A stretch of 64,000 nt of DNA from Apricaphanius iberus (Eukaryota > Chordata > Actinopteri > Cyprinodontiformes > Aphaniidae). Both the position numbers and the translations under genes were made by a program. Each line of letters starts with the position of its first letter. The stretch's first letter is position 1. The stretch spans positions 5,950,001-6,014,000 of the forward strand of contig JAPXFQ010001662.1 of the NCBI GenBank assembly GCA_028564705.1. The letters are read 5' to 3'. This document shows positions 9,108 through 63,440 of the stretch, piece after piece. A model generated the notes under the pieces. It did no database searches. It was not told the DNA's origin and saw nothing but the letters and a program-made list of their open reading frames with translations.

Positions 9108-9916
9108 GCCTCTGCGAGGGCGAAGGACAGGCTGGTTTAACTGGACAGCGGCAGACGGCACTTTACAGGAGAAACGGGGACGTTGGCAATATCTGGTTGC
9201 TTCCAGATGAAGGTTGGAAACCCCAGAAGAACGGCTCCGCCTACCTCTGCAGTCTATATTCAGATGTAATCAATCTAACAATCAATTATGTTTAATGTAT
9301 CTAGAGCTCCAGACTGAATGAAGAAATTATAAACATATTTAATCAGACTATACCTCTTAACAGATTGAAGGCTGAAGCTATTTGGACTTTATGAGTTGAT
9401 GGAAGTGCGACACACTGTGGCTAAACTGTGTTTACGGCTAATCATCATGTCTGGATTCAATGTAATCTCATCCGTGCTCCACTCTGGCTGAATCTGACCA
9501 CTCTTTGCTAAATGTTCTGCTCCAATATAAATCTTTCTTTCACATTTCAGAGGAAAGAAGTTTCCCTTGTTTTGTGTCGAGGCTTTCTGCCAAAAAAACA
9601 GATCCTGTTCTTCAGGACTAAAAATTGTTTCTCAGCATTTAGCTTCGTCTGTTTGCCACTACCGATTATGATTTTGTTTGGTATATTTAATCATTTATTT
9701 AGCTCCGACAGCACAAATGGTTCCAACTGGAAAGGATACGAGGCTGTTGGCAGGCAAAACAAACATTTCCTATACATAAACGTTTCAAACACAAACATTA
9801 TGGAATGTTCACACCGCTCATTTTGTCGCTGTCAAAAAAAAAAAAAAAACGCTCACAAACTTACTAGCTAGAAGCCGTAGACATCATAATCTCCATGGTT
9901 TTAAGCCTATACATTT
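9108..9916 (+). other. med30 3' UTR and flank
   Basis: Follows the med30 stop directly. No canonical AATAAA was seen up to 9900; AATATA near 9522 is a weak alternative poly(A) signal, so the 3' end is undefined. Near 9785-9815 the text TGTTCACACCGCTCATTTTG resembles the end of a fish MITE that may have been the target of the piggyBac insertion. Confidence 0.4.
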
Positions 9917-10994
9917 TTAACCCTCTTAACCTCCTCGTGCGTTTTTTTTTGCGCAAGCAGGCGTGTTTTTGTAAATAATTTTGGCTGTGCTAATGCAATT
10001 TATGTAATTTTTTCTGAGGTTGTGTATTTTTTGGGAACTTAACAAAAAGTATAAAATTATTTTACTTACGCCATTTAATATAATGCTGGCGTCATTAAGT
10101 AGCGTTTTTCCTCCTCAGTCATTTTTTTTGCGCCATTGACTCCCATGTAAACTATATATTTATAATAAGCCTAAATATGAGCATAAATAGTTTTTTTCCA
10201 TATTCTGTTTGGGTTTCTACAAATGTCACAGACTTAAATTTAAGTTTTTACTGATTTAGATCAGATGGAATATTTTCTCTATTTATGGCAGGGCAATGTC
10301 TAAACCTCCTATTTAGATTGTAGGACTTTTGAGGGGCCTTGCCCTCTGACTGCACAGTGTAACATATATTTCGAGCAAAAACTGTTTGGGTGTATTTTAG
10401 AGATGTCATACAATAATGTGCATGTGTGAGTTAAAATATTTTGGTATGCATTTTTGTGCAGTTGTCCTCCAAAATTTAGTCCTCATGTAAAAGTAAAAAT
10501 CAGCAAATGGTCTGAAAACCACCATTTTATACATGTTTTCTGTGTGGCCTTGTGCACCTGTGCATCCATGTAAAGTTCAAAGTGCTTCATAATTCTTCAG
10601 ATGAAAGACTTGTGTTTACTTTTTCAGAAGGTTAGAGTGGGTGGGGGGACTGGTCTGTGTGGGGGGGCGGTGTTCTTATGTACTCTGTTCACATTTTATA
10701 TTTTCATCAATGCCTTGCTGTATATGAAAAATCATTCAATATGCTGCAAAAATTCTAAAACGTACCAAGATATTTACTGTTGAATATTATAATATCAACA
10801 TCTAAAAAGCAGATGCAAGCATTTAATCTGAGCATGAGAACAAGATTCTCATGGATTAACTTCAAAGACGCAGGCTAAAGAATAAACAAAAAACAACACT
10901 TCAGCGGCTAGGTTTGTTTACACAGGTGTCCTGGCTGAAACAAAGCTTATATACCTGACTCAGATAAAGTTTTATTTTTCTTTCTACCTCAACC

Positions 10995-11950
10995 ATGAGA
11001 AGAAGGTACAACGCAGTTGAAGCCCTAGAATTTTTGCAGGAATTTAATGGGGATGCTGCGCAAACTTCATCCGCGGAGGACAGCACGTCTGATGATGAAG
11101 TGGATGATGAAACATTTGCTCCGGTGCCTGATTGTGATGAGGAAGCAGAAGATGATTCAGGTGAGGAGATGGAGGACATGGAGGAGGGAGAAGGGAAGAC
11201 ACGTCCTTCATGGATTTCAAGGAGCGGGATCACCTGGTCCCTGACGCCTGATGTGCGCATTCCTTTTCGGCCACTAAACATCTGCCGTCCCAGGATCACC
11301 CACTATGCAATCAGCCGAATTCAGTGTATTGAGGACAATTGACTTTTTTTCTAACAGAAGAAATAATCAACATAATAATCAATCACACAAATACACAGGG
11401 AAGAAGAAGTTGCTCCAACTGGGTTGATGTTGATGCCGTGGAGCTCCGTGCTTTTCTCGGGCTGCTCATTCTAGCTGGAGTGCATCGCTCCCGGGGTGAG
11501 TCCACTAAAAGTCTCTGGGGGGAGAAGACCGGGAGGCCAGTTTTCAGTGTGTCTGGTGGGAACAGTGCGGCGCAACAAGCCAGAGTTGCCCCCACAGCTG
11601 CTACAAATGAGGGGGAGGGAGCTCCAATCATCCCTTTTCTGCTTCGCTTCTACCACCACCGCCGTTACATTCCGAAGAGTGGCCAGAACGTGCTCCTCAT
11701 TAGCACTAAACACCTGCAGGCGGAGGTCCAGGAGGAGCCGCAGAAAAAGCCAAACATAATTCTTGACTACAATCGCTGCAATGGGGCAGTTGACAACTTG
11801 GATAAGGTAGGGTATTTATTCTATTTTTTGTATAATTCATTAGCCTATATCTACATATTATTTTTCAAAGTTCTGAAATGTATTTTATTTTACTCCAGCT
11901 CATTGCTACGTACACCTGCCGCTGCAAAACCCGACGTTTTTTTTATATTT
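10995..11950 (+). pseudogene. Broken piggyBac transposase
   Basis: The first segment (10995-11342) starts MRRRYNAVEALEFLQEF and has the acidic N-terminal region typical of PGBD proteins, ending at a stop at 11340-11342. A second frame (from about 11339) continues FLTEEIINIIINHTNTQG and then VDAVELRAFLGLLILAGVHR, the start of the DDE_Tnp_1_7 domain. It jumps after GRPVF to a segment ending PNIILDYNRCNGAVDNLDK, which carries a conserved catalytic region (DYNRxxGAVDNLD). About half of the catalytic core between these is missing, and there is a frameshift at 11339. Not functional. Confidence 0.8.
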
Positions 11951-11952
11951 TG

Positions 11953-12815
11953 AGTACTGAAGCTAAGGATGAAATTCATGCAAAAAAAGGAAACATTTAT
12001 GTGATATTATATAATATTTATCTATGAAATTTTTTTAGCACTTTTTTGTGCATTTGGAGGAACGTCACAATTTTTGAAAATTTTAAAATTAACCAAAAAT
12101 ACAAAGTGATTTGAATATATTTTTATGCCCATTTGTAACACTCCGAGGCTCTGACAATCCATCCCTAAAACATGTGATCTGGATAATTTACGCAAAAAAT
12201 TATGATTGCTTTCAGTTTTTTCAGTTTATTTTACTGTCCAGGTATTTATCATAAACCTGGCAATAGAGGAGTTAAATCTAAGAAACATACAAATATTTTT
12301 TTAAAAATTTTAGTACTGAAGCTAAGGATGAAATTCATGCAAAAAAGGAAACATTTATGTGATATTATATCATATTTATCTGTTGTTTTTTTTTGCACTT
12401 TTTTGTGCATTTGGAGGAAAAACGTCACAATTTTTAAAAATCTTACATTAATCAAAAAATACAAAGTGATCACAATATATTTTTATGCCCATTTTTAATA
12501 CTCCAAGAGTCTGACAATCCACCCCTAAAACATTCGCTCTACATATTGCACACAAAAAATTATTTAATTTTTTCCTTTTTTTCACATTTTTGACACTCCA
12601 GATTTTAATTATAAACCAGGCAATAAATGGGTCAAATCTGAAAAACACCCAAATATTTTTATATATTTTCTTAGTACTGAAGCTAAGGATGAAATTCATG
12701 TAAAAAAATGGGACTTATGATATATTATATAATTTTATTTACACATAAGTCTCCAATGCATCTTTTTGTGCACAAGGAGTAAAAACGCTATAAATATTTT
12801 TGGAGGTTATGAGGG
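11953..12815. repeat. 360-bp tandem repeat, 2.4 copies, inside the piggyBac element
   Basis: The marker AGTACTGAAGCTAAGGATGA begins at 11953, 12312 and 12673, spacings of 359 and 361 bp. Each unit continues with a gcaaaaaaGG AAACATTTATG-like stretch, TTTTTGTGCATTTGGAGG, an ACAAAGTGAT block and CTGACAATCCA. The third copy is truncated and runs into the right terminal repeat. Internal subterminal repeats of this size can hold transposase-binding sites, but that is inference. Confidence 0.85.
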
Positions 12816-13169
12816 TTAAGGCTGCAGTTAGCAAAAAACGTAAGCAGCCTGTCTCTGCCGGATGTTTTAATGGTGGATCGTGGTTGGCGAGACGACATCG
12901 TCTTTGGCTGACGTCACTCCAGTGAGACGCTCTGATTGATTGGCGCTCAGGGGAAGGAGGTAGTTCAGATAGCTTAGCTTCTGTGCTCCTAGCTTTTGTT
13001 TGGAAAATTGCCGCGACCAAAGCACCGCGGAGCCTGACAGCCTCAACCATAGACTGTTCATGTAATCTTACTGTTCTTGGCTGGATGTTTTTTGAACGCA
13101 CCAATAATGCAAAAATATCAGCACTAGTAGACTGTCTCCTGTCCAATCAAATTACTGGGTCGGAACCGA

Positions 13170-14495
13170 ATGTTGCATAAAAGTATTAAAACACCGTGAT
13201 TTTGAAAGTTCTTCCCACTTTTGGAGGGTTCTTAAATTTCCACTGTGAGATGGCATTAAAGAAAGTCAGGAAATCCAGAAGTCAAACGGTTCCCGTAGTT
13301 TTTGACCAGGTTTGCAAACACTATAACTGGGATTTTGGCCCACTTCTCTGCACAGATCTTCTTAAAGTCCGTCAGGTTTCGGGTCTGTAGCTGACCAACA
13401 CAGTTTCAGATCCCTCCAAAGATTTTCTATTGGATTTTGGTCTGAAGACTGGCCTGGCCAATCCAGAGCCTTGATATGCTTCTTGTGCAGTAGCTCCTTG
13501 GTCGTCCTGGCTGTGTGCTTTGGGTCATTGTCATGTTGGAAAACCCAGCCACGACCCATCTTCAATACTTTGACCTGGGGAAGGAGCTTTTTGTTCATAA
13601 TCTCACACTACATGCCCCCCTTCAAGCTCTCCTTCATACATTGCAGTCGTCCTGTCCCCTCATCAGAAAAGCACCCCCAAAGCATGATGATTCCACCCCC
13701 ATGCTTCACAGCTGGGATGGTATTCTTGGGATGCAACTAATCCTCCTTCTTATCTTCAAACACAGTGAGTGAAGTTTAGCCGAAAAAGTGCTATTTTGGT
13801 CTCGTCTGACCACCTGACTTTCTCCCATGCCTCCTCTGAATCATCCAGATGGTCGTTGACCAACTTCAGACACAACTGGACATGTGATGACTTGAGCAGG
13901 GAGACCTTTCGAGCAATAAATTATTTTTAAACTATGGCGGAGTAGTGTTTTACGGACAGTAAACTTTGAAACTGTGGTCCTAGCTCTCTTTATGTAATTC
14001 ACCAGCTCCTCCTGTGTAGTTCTGGGCTGATTTTTATCGCCTTTCTTATCATCAGTGATACCCCAAACAAGTGAGATCTTGCATGGAGCCCTACCCTGAG
14101 GGAGACTGACAGTTTATCTGTCTTCACCAAGCTGCTTTCCAGCCTTGTGGAGGTCTACAATTTTGTTTCTGGTGTATTTTGACAGCTCTTTGTTTTGCCC
14201 ATGATAGTAGTTGGAGTCTGACTAGCTGTAAGGTGAACGGGTGTCTTTAACAAGCTCAGAAAGGTGCTACTAATTTAGATTAATAGGTGGAGTAGAGATG
14301 AAGGCAGAATAACAGATTTTCTCAGGTGTTCAAATACTTAGGTGCAGCAATAAAATACAAATAAATTATTTAAAAAACATACAGTGTTAATTCCTGATTA
14401 TTTAAATGCTTTCTCTCATAGTGGAAGTTCCCCTAGAATGTACATTTCAGAACTCGTAAAACTGCAGCGTGTTCAAATACTTTTGTTCTTCACTG
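13170..14495 (-). mobile_element. Decayed Tc1-like transposon, DD34E type
   Basis: On the - strand, transposase pieces read [13 protein letters not shown], then [18 protein letters not shown] and [14 protein letters not shown]; 34 residues lie between the Asp and Glu, the classical Tc1 spacing. Many stops and frameshifts. The right terminus (CAGTGAAGAACAAAAGTATT read on the - strand from 14495) is well kept, and the left end near 13170-13200 is a diverged version. It belongs to a different family from the DD38E element and is clearly older. Confidence 0.8.
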
Positions 14496-14504
14496 TAGTT
14501 GTCT

Positions 14505-16540
14505 TCTCAGGTAGCTGCCTTTATTTCAAGAGTAATTTAGGTTTTTTCCTTCAGTACTTTTAGTAAGTCTATTGCAAAACAAACTCCAATTAAATGTATA
14601 AATACTTAAAAGATAAAGAGCTGTATTCTCAGCAAGTCATCTGTAGATGGTTTGGTAGAAGTTTTAGGCTGAAAAAACAAAACAAACATTTAGCCCAAAA
14701 AACGTTAATGAACCTTTAGAAGCTGTGGCAGAGGAAGTTGTTGAAAACCACATTCAAACTACAGAGACCAGTTTGGCTCCTTGAACAAAAGAGGGATTGG
14801 TTGAAGCACTGAGCTTGGATCAAACAGTAAGAAAACTTACACTAATGCAAACTTTGTGTAAACCGCTAAGCTAATTGTAATTCTTGCGACTCCACATGAG
14901 GAGCCAGTTCCTGAGCTGCACTTTCCCCCACCACAGTGAACCTGCAGAGAACTTCGGCTTTTTATTTTATTTTATCTGAATTTCCAACAAGATCCATCAA
15001 AGGAATTCCTAATTTTAAAAAGGCTGTACTCATTAATAAACATTTCTACTTCTCATGTCTCCACCTGAAAGTCACCTGCTGGCAGCTTCTAACAGGTTGG
15101 TACATTTCCAGTTATTTTTCTCCCTTTCCTTTAAAGCTCAAATGTCACACTTAGGTCCCCCCCACACACACACACACACACAATTTAAATTGCTCTTTTG
15201 TTGTACAAAGCTTGATTTGGGTTCTGTTCTGATCGTGTGGAGCTTTCAGTCTCTGTTGGAGTTTTGTTTTTTTCCCGAGATTCTTTTATAGATCAGTAAA
15301 GGAAGACGTGGGATTAAAGGAGAGAGGAGCTCATGGAGGACCTCGCCACCGACGCGAAACGTGAGCATGAATCTCCCCACGTTTCACCGTCACAGCTCCG
15401 CAGGGAGCGCCGCCGTGTTTGATACGGGCTGTTTAATAATTCACAACAAAGCAGGGGTCAGATCTGAGCCAGGTTACAGAGCTATTGTCTGCAGGGAGAT
15501 GCAGAAGGACAGCTGCTGTGTTAGAGCCATGCAGAGAAAAAAAAAAAAATCAATGGTCTGAGTGGTGAGTAATAAAGCCATCCTCAGCGGTGTAACACAG
15601 AGAGGTGGTTATTATGTCTCGGAGGGCAACGCTGCACTGAAGGACTATTATTACTGTACAAATAGTGTTCTCGTACAGCTGAGCCACAGGTCGGGGCCTG
15701 AGTGCTTGTTCATGCAAATGCTCGTTGCAAATAAAATGAGGGGGAGAAAAGAAGCCTTTATTGAAACAAGATGTTTGCAGAAAAGCAGCAGAGACTCGTT
15801 CAGTCCTACTGAATATGTCCTGTTTGGCTTCCGTCAGTAGTGATAGAGAACAGATAGCTATGTTAAATAAGGGAGGGGTCAGCACGTGGTCTGTTTCATA
15901 TTCCTCCCCGGTTAATGACACCTCTCAGTAAAATTTGAATATTAAATAAATAGAAAGATGTTGATTGCTGTGAGCAGGAGGGATCTCCTGTAGCAGCCTG
16001 TATTACAGCCTCTTACTGAAGAAACTCTGTTGTGTAATTGTCTCATAAAGAAGACACTCAGGTTTTTTTTCTTGATTTTATGTGCTTCCACAGTCGTCTA
16101 CAGAACCCGCCGCCTTTATCAAATTCTTCAGGCTTTTTTTTCAGGTCCCCGGCTCTGATTCTGCTACCCCAACAGACTCGTAAGCAAAAAAAAAGTTTAT
16201 TTCTTGTGAAATGTTTACATTTAAAACTATAGATTTATTTATATATTTTTAAAATAATTTTCTTTCATAATTCTGTATGATCTTGGATTTTAACTTGATT
16301 TAATTTTATATATTTTTTTAGTACCTTTTTTTCTGTTTCATTTGTTAGTACTGTTTACATGTTGTTTTTTTGTTTTTTTGTACAGCACTTTGGTCAGCTC
16401 TCGTGCTGTGTTTTAAATGTGCTATAGAAATATATGTAGTAATGATAAAATTATTTTATATATATGGGATGCAACAATATTAAGTACTTATACCACACAA
16501 AAAAGGCTATGAATTGGAATACACGTTTTCTTAAATAATT
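14505..16540. other. Intergenic stretch, no gene; possible conserved non-coding block
   Basis: No supported coding sequence. A (CA)n microsatellite occupies 15162-15182. The part 15580-15840 is complex, non-repetitive sequence with an octamer-like ATGCAAAT at 15714-15721, and could be regulatory. The antiparallel open frames there (15562-15840 + and 15550-15921 -) show no domain and are probably chance. Confidence 0.35.
15162..15182. repeat. (CA)n microsatellite
   Basis: About ten CA units after a C run. Simple repeat, likely polymorphic. Confidence 0.9.
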
Positions 16541-16546
16541 GGTTAA

Positions 16547-17046
16547 AGGCACAATGTGTAATTTTCGGCCAGTAGGGGGCAGTGCATACCTAAATTATCA
16601 CAAGCATGCGGTATCTGTGTCTTAGAGTAAGAAACTCAACAACGGAGGTCCAACTAGTGCTGTTTTCAAACGCTCAATTCCCTGAGAATTACCTATTTGC
16701 AGCAACATGACGAGCACATCAGTCTCTCTTTCATCGCTTGGAACTAGCGAAAAGGTAAAAATGTATTTATGGTGAAACTTTTTTGCATTTTGAGGGGAAA
16801 TCAATGTTTTTAATAGCGAGCGTGTTTCGTGTGCTTTGTCCGTCTGGGCTTTTGTAGAAGTAAAGACGTCATCTAATATGGCTTTCCCCTGAAAAGAGGT
16901 CCCGCACCTATGTATTTGTCAACTGATTTTTTTAAAGTCATATTTTACAATATCGCCAACATTTTGCAATTAATGTGCTTTACTTATTATTACATATTTC
17001 AATTACTATTTTCAAAGATGTACTGCAAAAACTACACACTGTCACT
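16547..17046. mobile_element. 500-bp TTAA-flanked MITE
   Basis: TTAA at 16543-16546 and 17047-17050 bracket the ends AGGCACAATGTGTAATTTT and, inverted, AGTGACAGTGTGTAGTTTT. These form an inverted repeat of about 19 bp with several mismatches. There is no ORF. TTAA duplication fits piggyBac-type mobilisation. Confidence 0.7.
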
Positions 17047-17240
17047 TTAACTATCCAGTAGAGATAAAAGTCTATCCCTATAAGTTATACATATAGTGTG
17101 TTATTTTCATTTTATCATTAAGAAATGTAACCTACTAATGAAGATTAATAACTTATTATAGAGTGAAAAGTGTGCTCAGTACTTGGTTTGGCCGTCTTTC
17201 TCATGAATTGCTGCGTTGTCGCGGCCTGAATGCCGTAGAC

Positions 17241-17426
17241 CAGGGATCCCCAAATCCAGGCCTTGAGAGCCCGTATCCTGCAGGTGTTGGCTCTTTCCCT
17301 GGTTCAACACACCAGAATCAAATGACGGCTCGTTATCGGACCTCTGCTATGCTGAGGAGGAAGTTAGATGATTTGTATAATCTGTTGGAGCAGAGACATA
17401 TCTAAAACTGGACTTGGGGACCCCTG
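17241..17426. mobile_element. 186-bp hAT-type MITE with exact 8-bp target duplication
   Basis: Terminal inverted repeats CAGGGATCCCCAAATCCAG and CAGGGGTCCCCAAGTCCAG (right end inverted) bound a short non-coding element. CCGTAGAC occurs exactly on both sides (17233-17240 and 17427-17434). An 8-bp duplication with CAGGG ends is diagnostic of hAT transposons. Related sequences are common in fish. Confidence 0.85.
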
Positions 17427-17434
17427 CCGTAGAC

Positions 17435-18960
17435 CCTCTGAGGGTTATGTTCAAACCGTCTGCTGGTCATTCCCTTATTCTTGACAGAAAGCTGAAAATC
17501 AGCTTCTCAATAAAGCCTCAAACAGTTCTCTAAAATGTCCTAGTTAGACGGTTAAACTGGAGCGGAATGTGGGAACTTCTGTGCCTGTCTAACAGACTCC
17601 TGATTTTAAAATGTTTTTTTTTTTTTTTTTTAAAGGAATGACTTGTTTTGCTTTAGCCTCCTAAAGACGCTATCGATCACAGTCTACTGGTAGGTTTCTA
17701 AGCTGGTTAAACATCTCATTAGTTTGTGATAAATACAAATGCCTCAGGGGGCAAATTAGTCTGTTTAATGGTAAACCACTGCGAATCTGCATGCATCATT
17801 CTGCTGTTTCTCATGAAACCGCTCTGCAGATCGGAGATATACAACTGGGAATTCATGGTAGACCTTTCAACCCTGGTTAGGATTCATACGTGGAACCTGG
17901 AAGAATGAGGAAAGTACTAGTACACAAGGTTAGGATGTTGGGAAGGAAATTAATTGATAAATGACATAAGAATGGAAGAAAAGTGAATGAAAAACAAGGA
18001 AGAAAGTTTAAAAACAAATAGAGGGAAATAGAGGAAGAAGACTAGATCTGCTCAGAACATTTTGTTTACCAACTGATGCAAGTACATTAGGTTGTCGGCC
18101 CTGGTACCAGTATCTGTGCCTCCCAGTAAGGAGATGAAATTGAGAAAGAAAGACACTGGGTGAGGAAGCAAACTAGGAGACAGAACAAGTGTACTTGGAA
18201 GAATCGCGTAATGTAGGATGACAAAGAGCAAAAAAAACTCTTACAATGCAGGACAAAGATGTCAAAGGTAGGACACAGGAAAGGAAGTAGCAAAGGAGAC
18301 GGGATATAATGCACAGAAGTAAAAGGAACTATACTAGAAAGAAACGTGATGTAGAAAGATGAGGGGAAAAGGACATTTTTTTTATCTATAGATTGTACAG
18401 AAAACTCCAGAGACTCAGAAATAATCAAATATGAGTTTATTATAAATCATTCTTACAAAATTGTCATCTCTCTATTTAATTTGTGGCTTCTATAAAAGTC
18501 TTCTCTTAATTACAGAGTAGGAGGGAGGAAAGGCGTCGGGACAGCCGGGCTTCAGAGTCCCTCACAGATGGACAGGAAGCTGTCACCATGGTAACAGTGT
18601 CCAAACATAAAGATGCCCAGGTGGGGGGTGGTGGTGCTGATGAGAGAAAGCTGTGGCGACTCCAGTGTTTTAGGTCTGGGATACTGGGAACAATGGCGGT
18701 AGTTTCCCCAGCAGAACTCAGTCGTTGATAAAAGGCACAAATCAGAAGCTGTCAGGTTCTAAAAAACTCTTTAGGTAAACTCTCCTCCGTGACATTAGAA
18801 TTAGAAATGTGTCTGTGGGACGCAGGACTTTTCCTTGACGTGCTCAGAACCGAGCCGCGGACCCATTACTGTAACCTCACATCGGAGTGTGATGGACGAA
18901 AACGGTCGCGGGGGGAGGCAGCTCCCCCCAGAGACGCTGAATTCATGCTCTCAGATTGCA
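17435..18960. other. Intergenic stretch, nothing recognised
   Basis: AT-rich, with a T run at 17610-17632 and purine-rich sequence at 17930-18330. No gene or repeat family recognised. It lies downstream of ext1 and may include distal 3' UTR only if that gene uses a far poly(A) site; an AATAAA on the - strand occurs at 18436-18441. Confidence 0.35.
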
Positions 18961-18964
18961 TGAA

Positions 18965-19610
18965 GTGCCGTGCAAAAAAAAAAAGTATTCACACCCCAAA
19001 GTAGCTCAAAACTCCAAGTTACATACGAAATAAACATCTAAAAAGTGTGGCATGCACCCCCTTTAAATCTAACACTCATGAAAAGTTGATGAGATGTGGA
19101 GATTTATAAAGCAATAAACGACTCATGCAGTAGTTTTCTAGTATGGTGGTGGCAGCATCATGATGTAGGAATGCTTTGTCTTGGAACAGCTTCTTCTAGA
19201 CACCTTATGTGTCGCTGGTCAGGAAATCAAAGTGGGTGGGGTTTATTTTCTCCTCCCTGGATGATATGAAATATCCAAACCAGAACTAACTTTGTTGAGT
19301 AGAAATTTTAGGTCTTTAATCCGGGAAGCAGCCACGGAAATGAACATCTCTATTCTAAAACAAGGTGGTGGCTGCGTCATGCTGTGGGGTTGCTATCTAG
19401 ATGAGTGAAGTGGATAGAAACGCAACTCTGATAAAACCAGTAAAACAAAAGACGCAAAGGCTTTGTTACATTATGCATCAAAAGAAAAGGCCACTAAAAG
19501 TTTCCTGAAACAGCCAATCACAGCGAGGGGAAGGTTAATTTTAAAGCACACCTGCAACAGCTTTTCTAAATGATGTAGGAGAAAACTTTTTTTTTTTCTG
19601 TTTCCCCCAA
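18965..19610. mobile_element. Fossil Tc1-like element
   Basis: It begins AAGTGCCGTGCAAAA followed by AGTATTCACACCCC, close to the terminal repeat of a common vertebrate Tc1-like family (AGTGCCTTGCAAAAGTATTC). Two later pieces (GGTGGTGGCAGCATCATGAT near 19145 and GGTGGTGGCTGCGTCATGCT near 19365) are versions of the coding sequence for the GGGSIM motif before the second catalytic Asp. No frame remains. The right end is unclear. Confidence 0.5.
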
Positions 19611-19829
19611 TCTACTTAATGGCTCTGTGGCTCTGATATGTCGAGGGGAAAAAACAGAAAAAAATGGCAGCAACGTGATGCGCAGTAAACAATGATGAAG
19701 GCCGACTCAAAGGTCAGAATGGCACCGATTTAAATAAAACAAAGATGGCGGTCATGTGAAAGGCCTGCATTGAGCTGAGTTTTAACTCCTTTAGGGTAGC
19801 GTTCAGGGAGGTTGCAGAAAGAAATGACA

Positions 19830-20306
19830 GATTAGGGTTCAAATGCTCAGTTTATTCTAATCGTGTGGGGGGTTCGCTGCTTTGGATGAGAAAAATGGGT
19901 GAAATGAGACGTTCCCCGGCCTAAAGCAGAGATGATGTTAGGAAACAGTGAAACAGCTCTGATCGTTCCGTCGGGCGCCGTCTCTAACGCCTTCCCCTCT
20001 TCTACCATCCTGCACATGTGCGGAGAAAGCAGGAAGGTCCTCCACCATTGCTTTAAAATGCATTTCCTTGTACAAAATATATTCTATCCAACAGTTTCTT
20101 GTCGTCAGTAGTGTGCGCCGAATGTTTGCAACATACAGGTCTGTTTGGCCTCTGCTTATTCCCACCTGGATCAGGTCCAGGAAGCAGCAGTGCTGTGATT
20201 GGCAATGTGCTAAGTGGAAGACGGAGAAGCGTCTCTCCCTACTCAGAGTCTCTCTCTAGCGCGCCTCCCCCTGCGTGGAGTCTCCCCCGAGGGGGCGGCG
20301 GTCCTG
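19830..20306 (-). other. ext1: Probable ext1 3' UTR with poly(A) signal
   Basis: Starts directly after the ext1 stop. The first canonical AATAAA on the - strand is at 19856-19851, which would give a 3' UTR of about 0.46-0.48 kb. More distal AATAAA sites exist (near 19246 and 18441), so longer forms are possible. No transcript evidence. Confidence 0.4.
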
Positions 20307-63056
<42,750 letters not shown>

Positions 63057-63139
63057 CTGAGACACAGAAAGAGGGAAGCAGCATGTGTGAATCTGCAAAA
63101 ACAAGCTTGCATACGGCAAGGGAACTTTCTTTGTATAGA

Positions 63140-63200
63140 ACACTTTCAACAACATGGCAATTCAACGTGCTTTACGTGATTTGGGGAGAACAACGATACA
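63140..63200 (-). repeat. LINE-like 3' tail, minus orientation
   Basis: Reverse complement reads AAAGCACGTTGAATTGCCAT, then GTTGTTGAAAGTGTTCTATA, similar to the 3' end of the L2-like copies in this window (AAAGCACCTTGAATTGCC). It is diverged and short. Confidence 0.45.
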
Positions 63201-63239
63201 AAAGAATATTGTAGACAAAATTTTTTTACATTCCAACCA

Positions 63240-63440
63240 TTATTAATCGCTCACTCAAAGGCAGCTCTAAACATATGAGTTGCAAGCTTTGATTTAAAGC
63301 AGCTCAGTGTCGCAGCAGCTTTGCAGTCGTCTGGAAATTTGTTCCAGATGAGGGGAGCTTAAAAATGAAAGCTGCTTCTACATGTTTGGTTCTGAAGGTA
63401 AAATATGAAATGTGGGGAAAGAAGCAAGTGCTGAACCGTT
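63240..63440. repeat. Dispersed fish repeat fragment
   Basis: The text CAGCTCTAAACATATGAG, then GCAGCTCAGTGTCGCAGCAG, then TTTGTTCCAGATGAGGGGAG and CTACATGTTTGGTTCTG recalls a repeat found in many teleost introns. It is probably the same family as the block at 1875-2085 (a different segment). No coding capacity seen; identity from memory only. Confidence 0.4.

Larger units (their letters stand above)
9921..12815 (+). mobile_element. piggyBac-type transposon with TTAA target duplication
   Basis: The element begins CCCTCTTAACCTCC at 9921 and ends GGAGGTTATGAGGG at 12815, an imperfect terminal inverted repeat of about 14 bp. It is flanked on both sides by TTAA (9917-9920 and 12816-12819), the obligate piggyBac target. 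Inside are a broken transposase (10995-11950) and 2.4 copies of a 360-bp tandem repeat (11953-12815). At 2.9 kb it is of normal piggyBac size, but the transposase is interrupted and internally deleted, so it is non-autonomous. Confidence 0.88.

Noticed and set aside
10995..11342. Acidic 115-codon frame as a host gene
   Set aside because: It lies inside TTAA-bounded piggyBac TIRs and is followed by piggyBac transposase sequence, so it is the transposase N-terminus and not a host gene.
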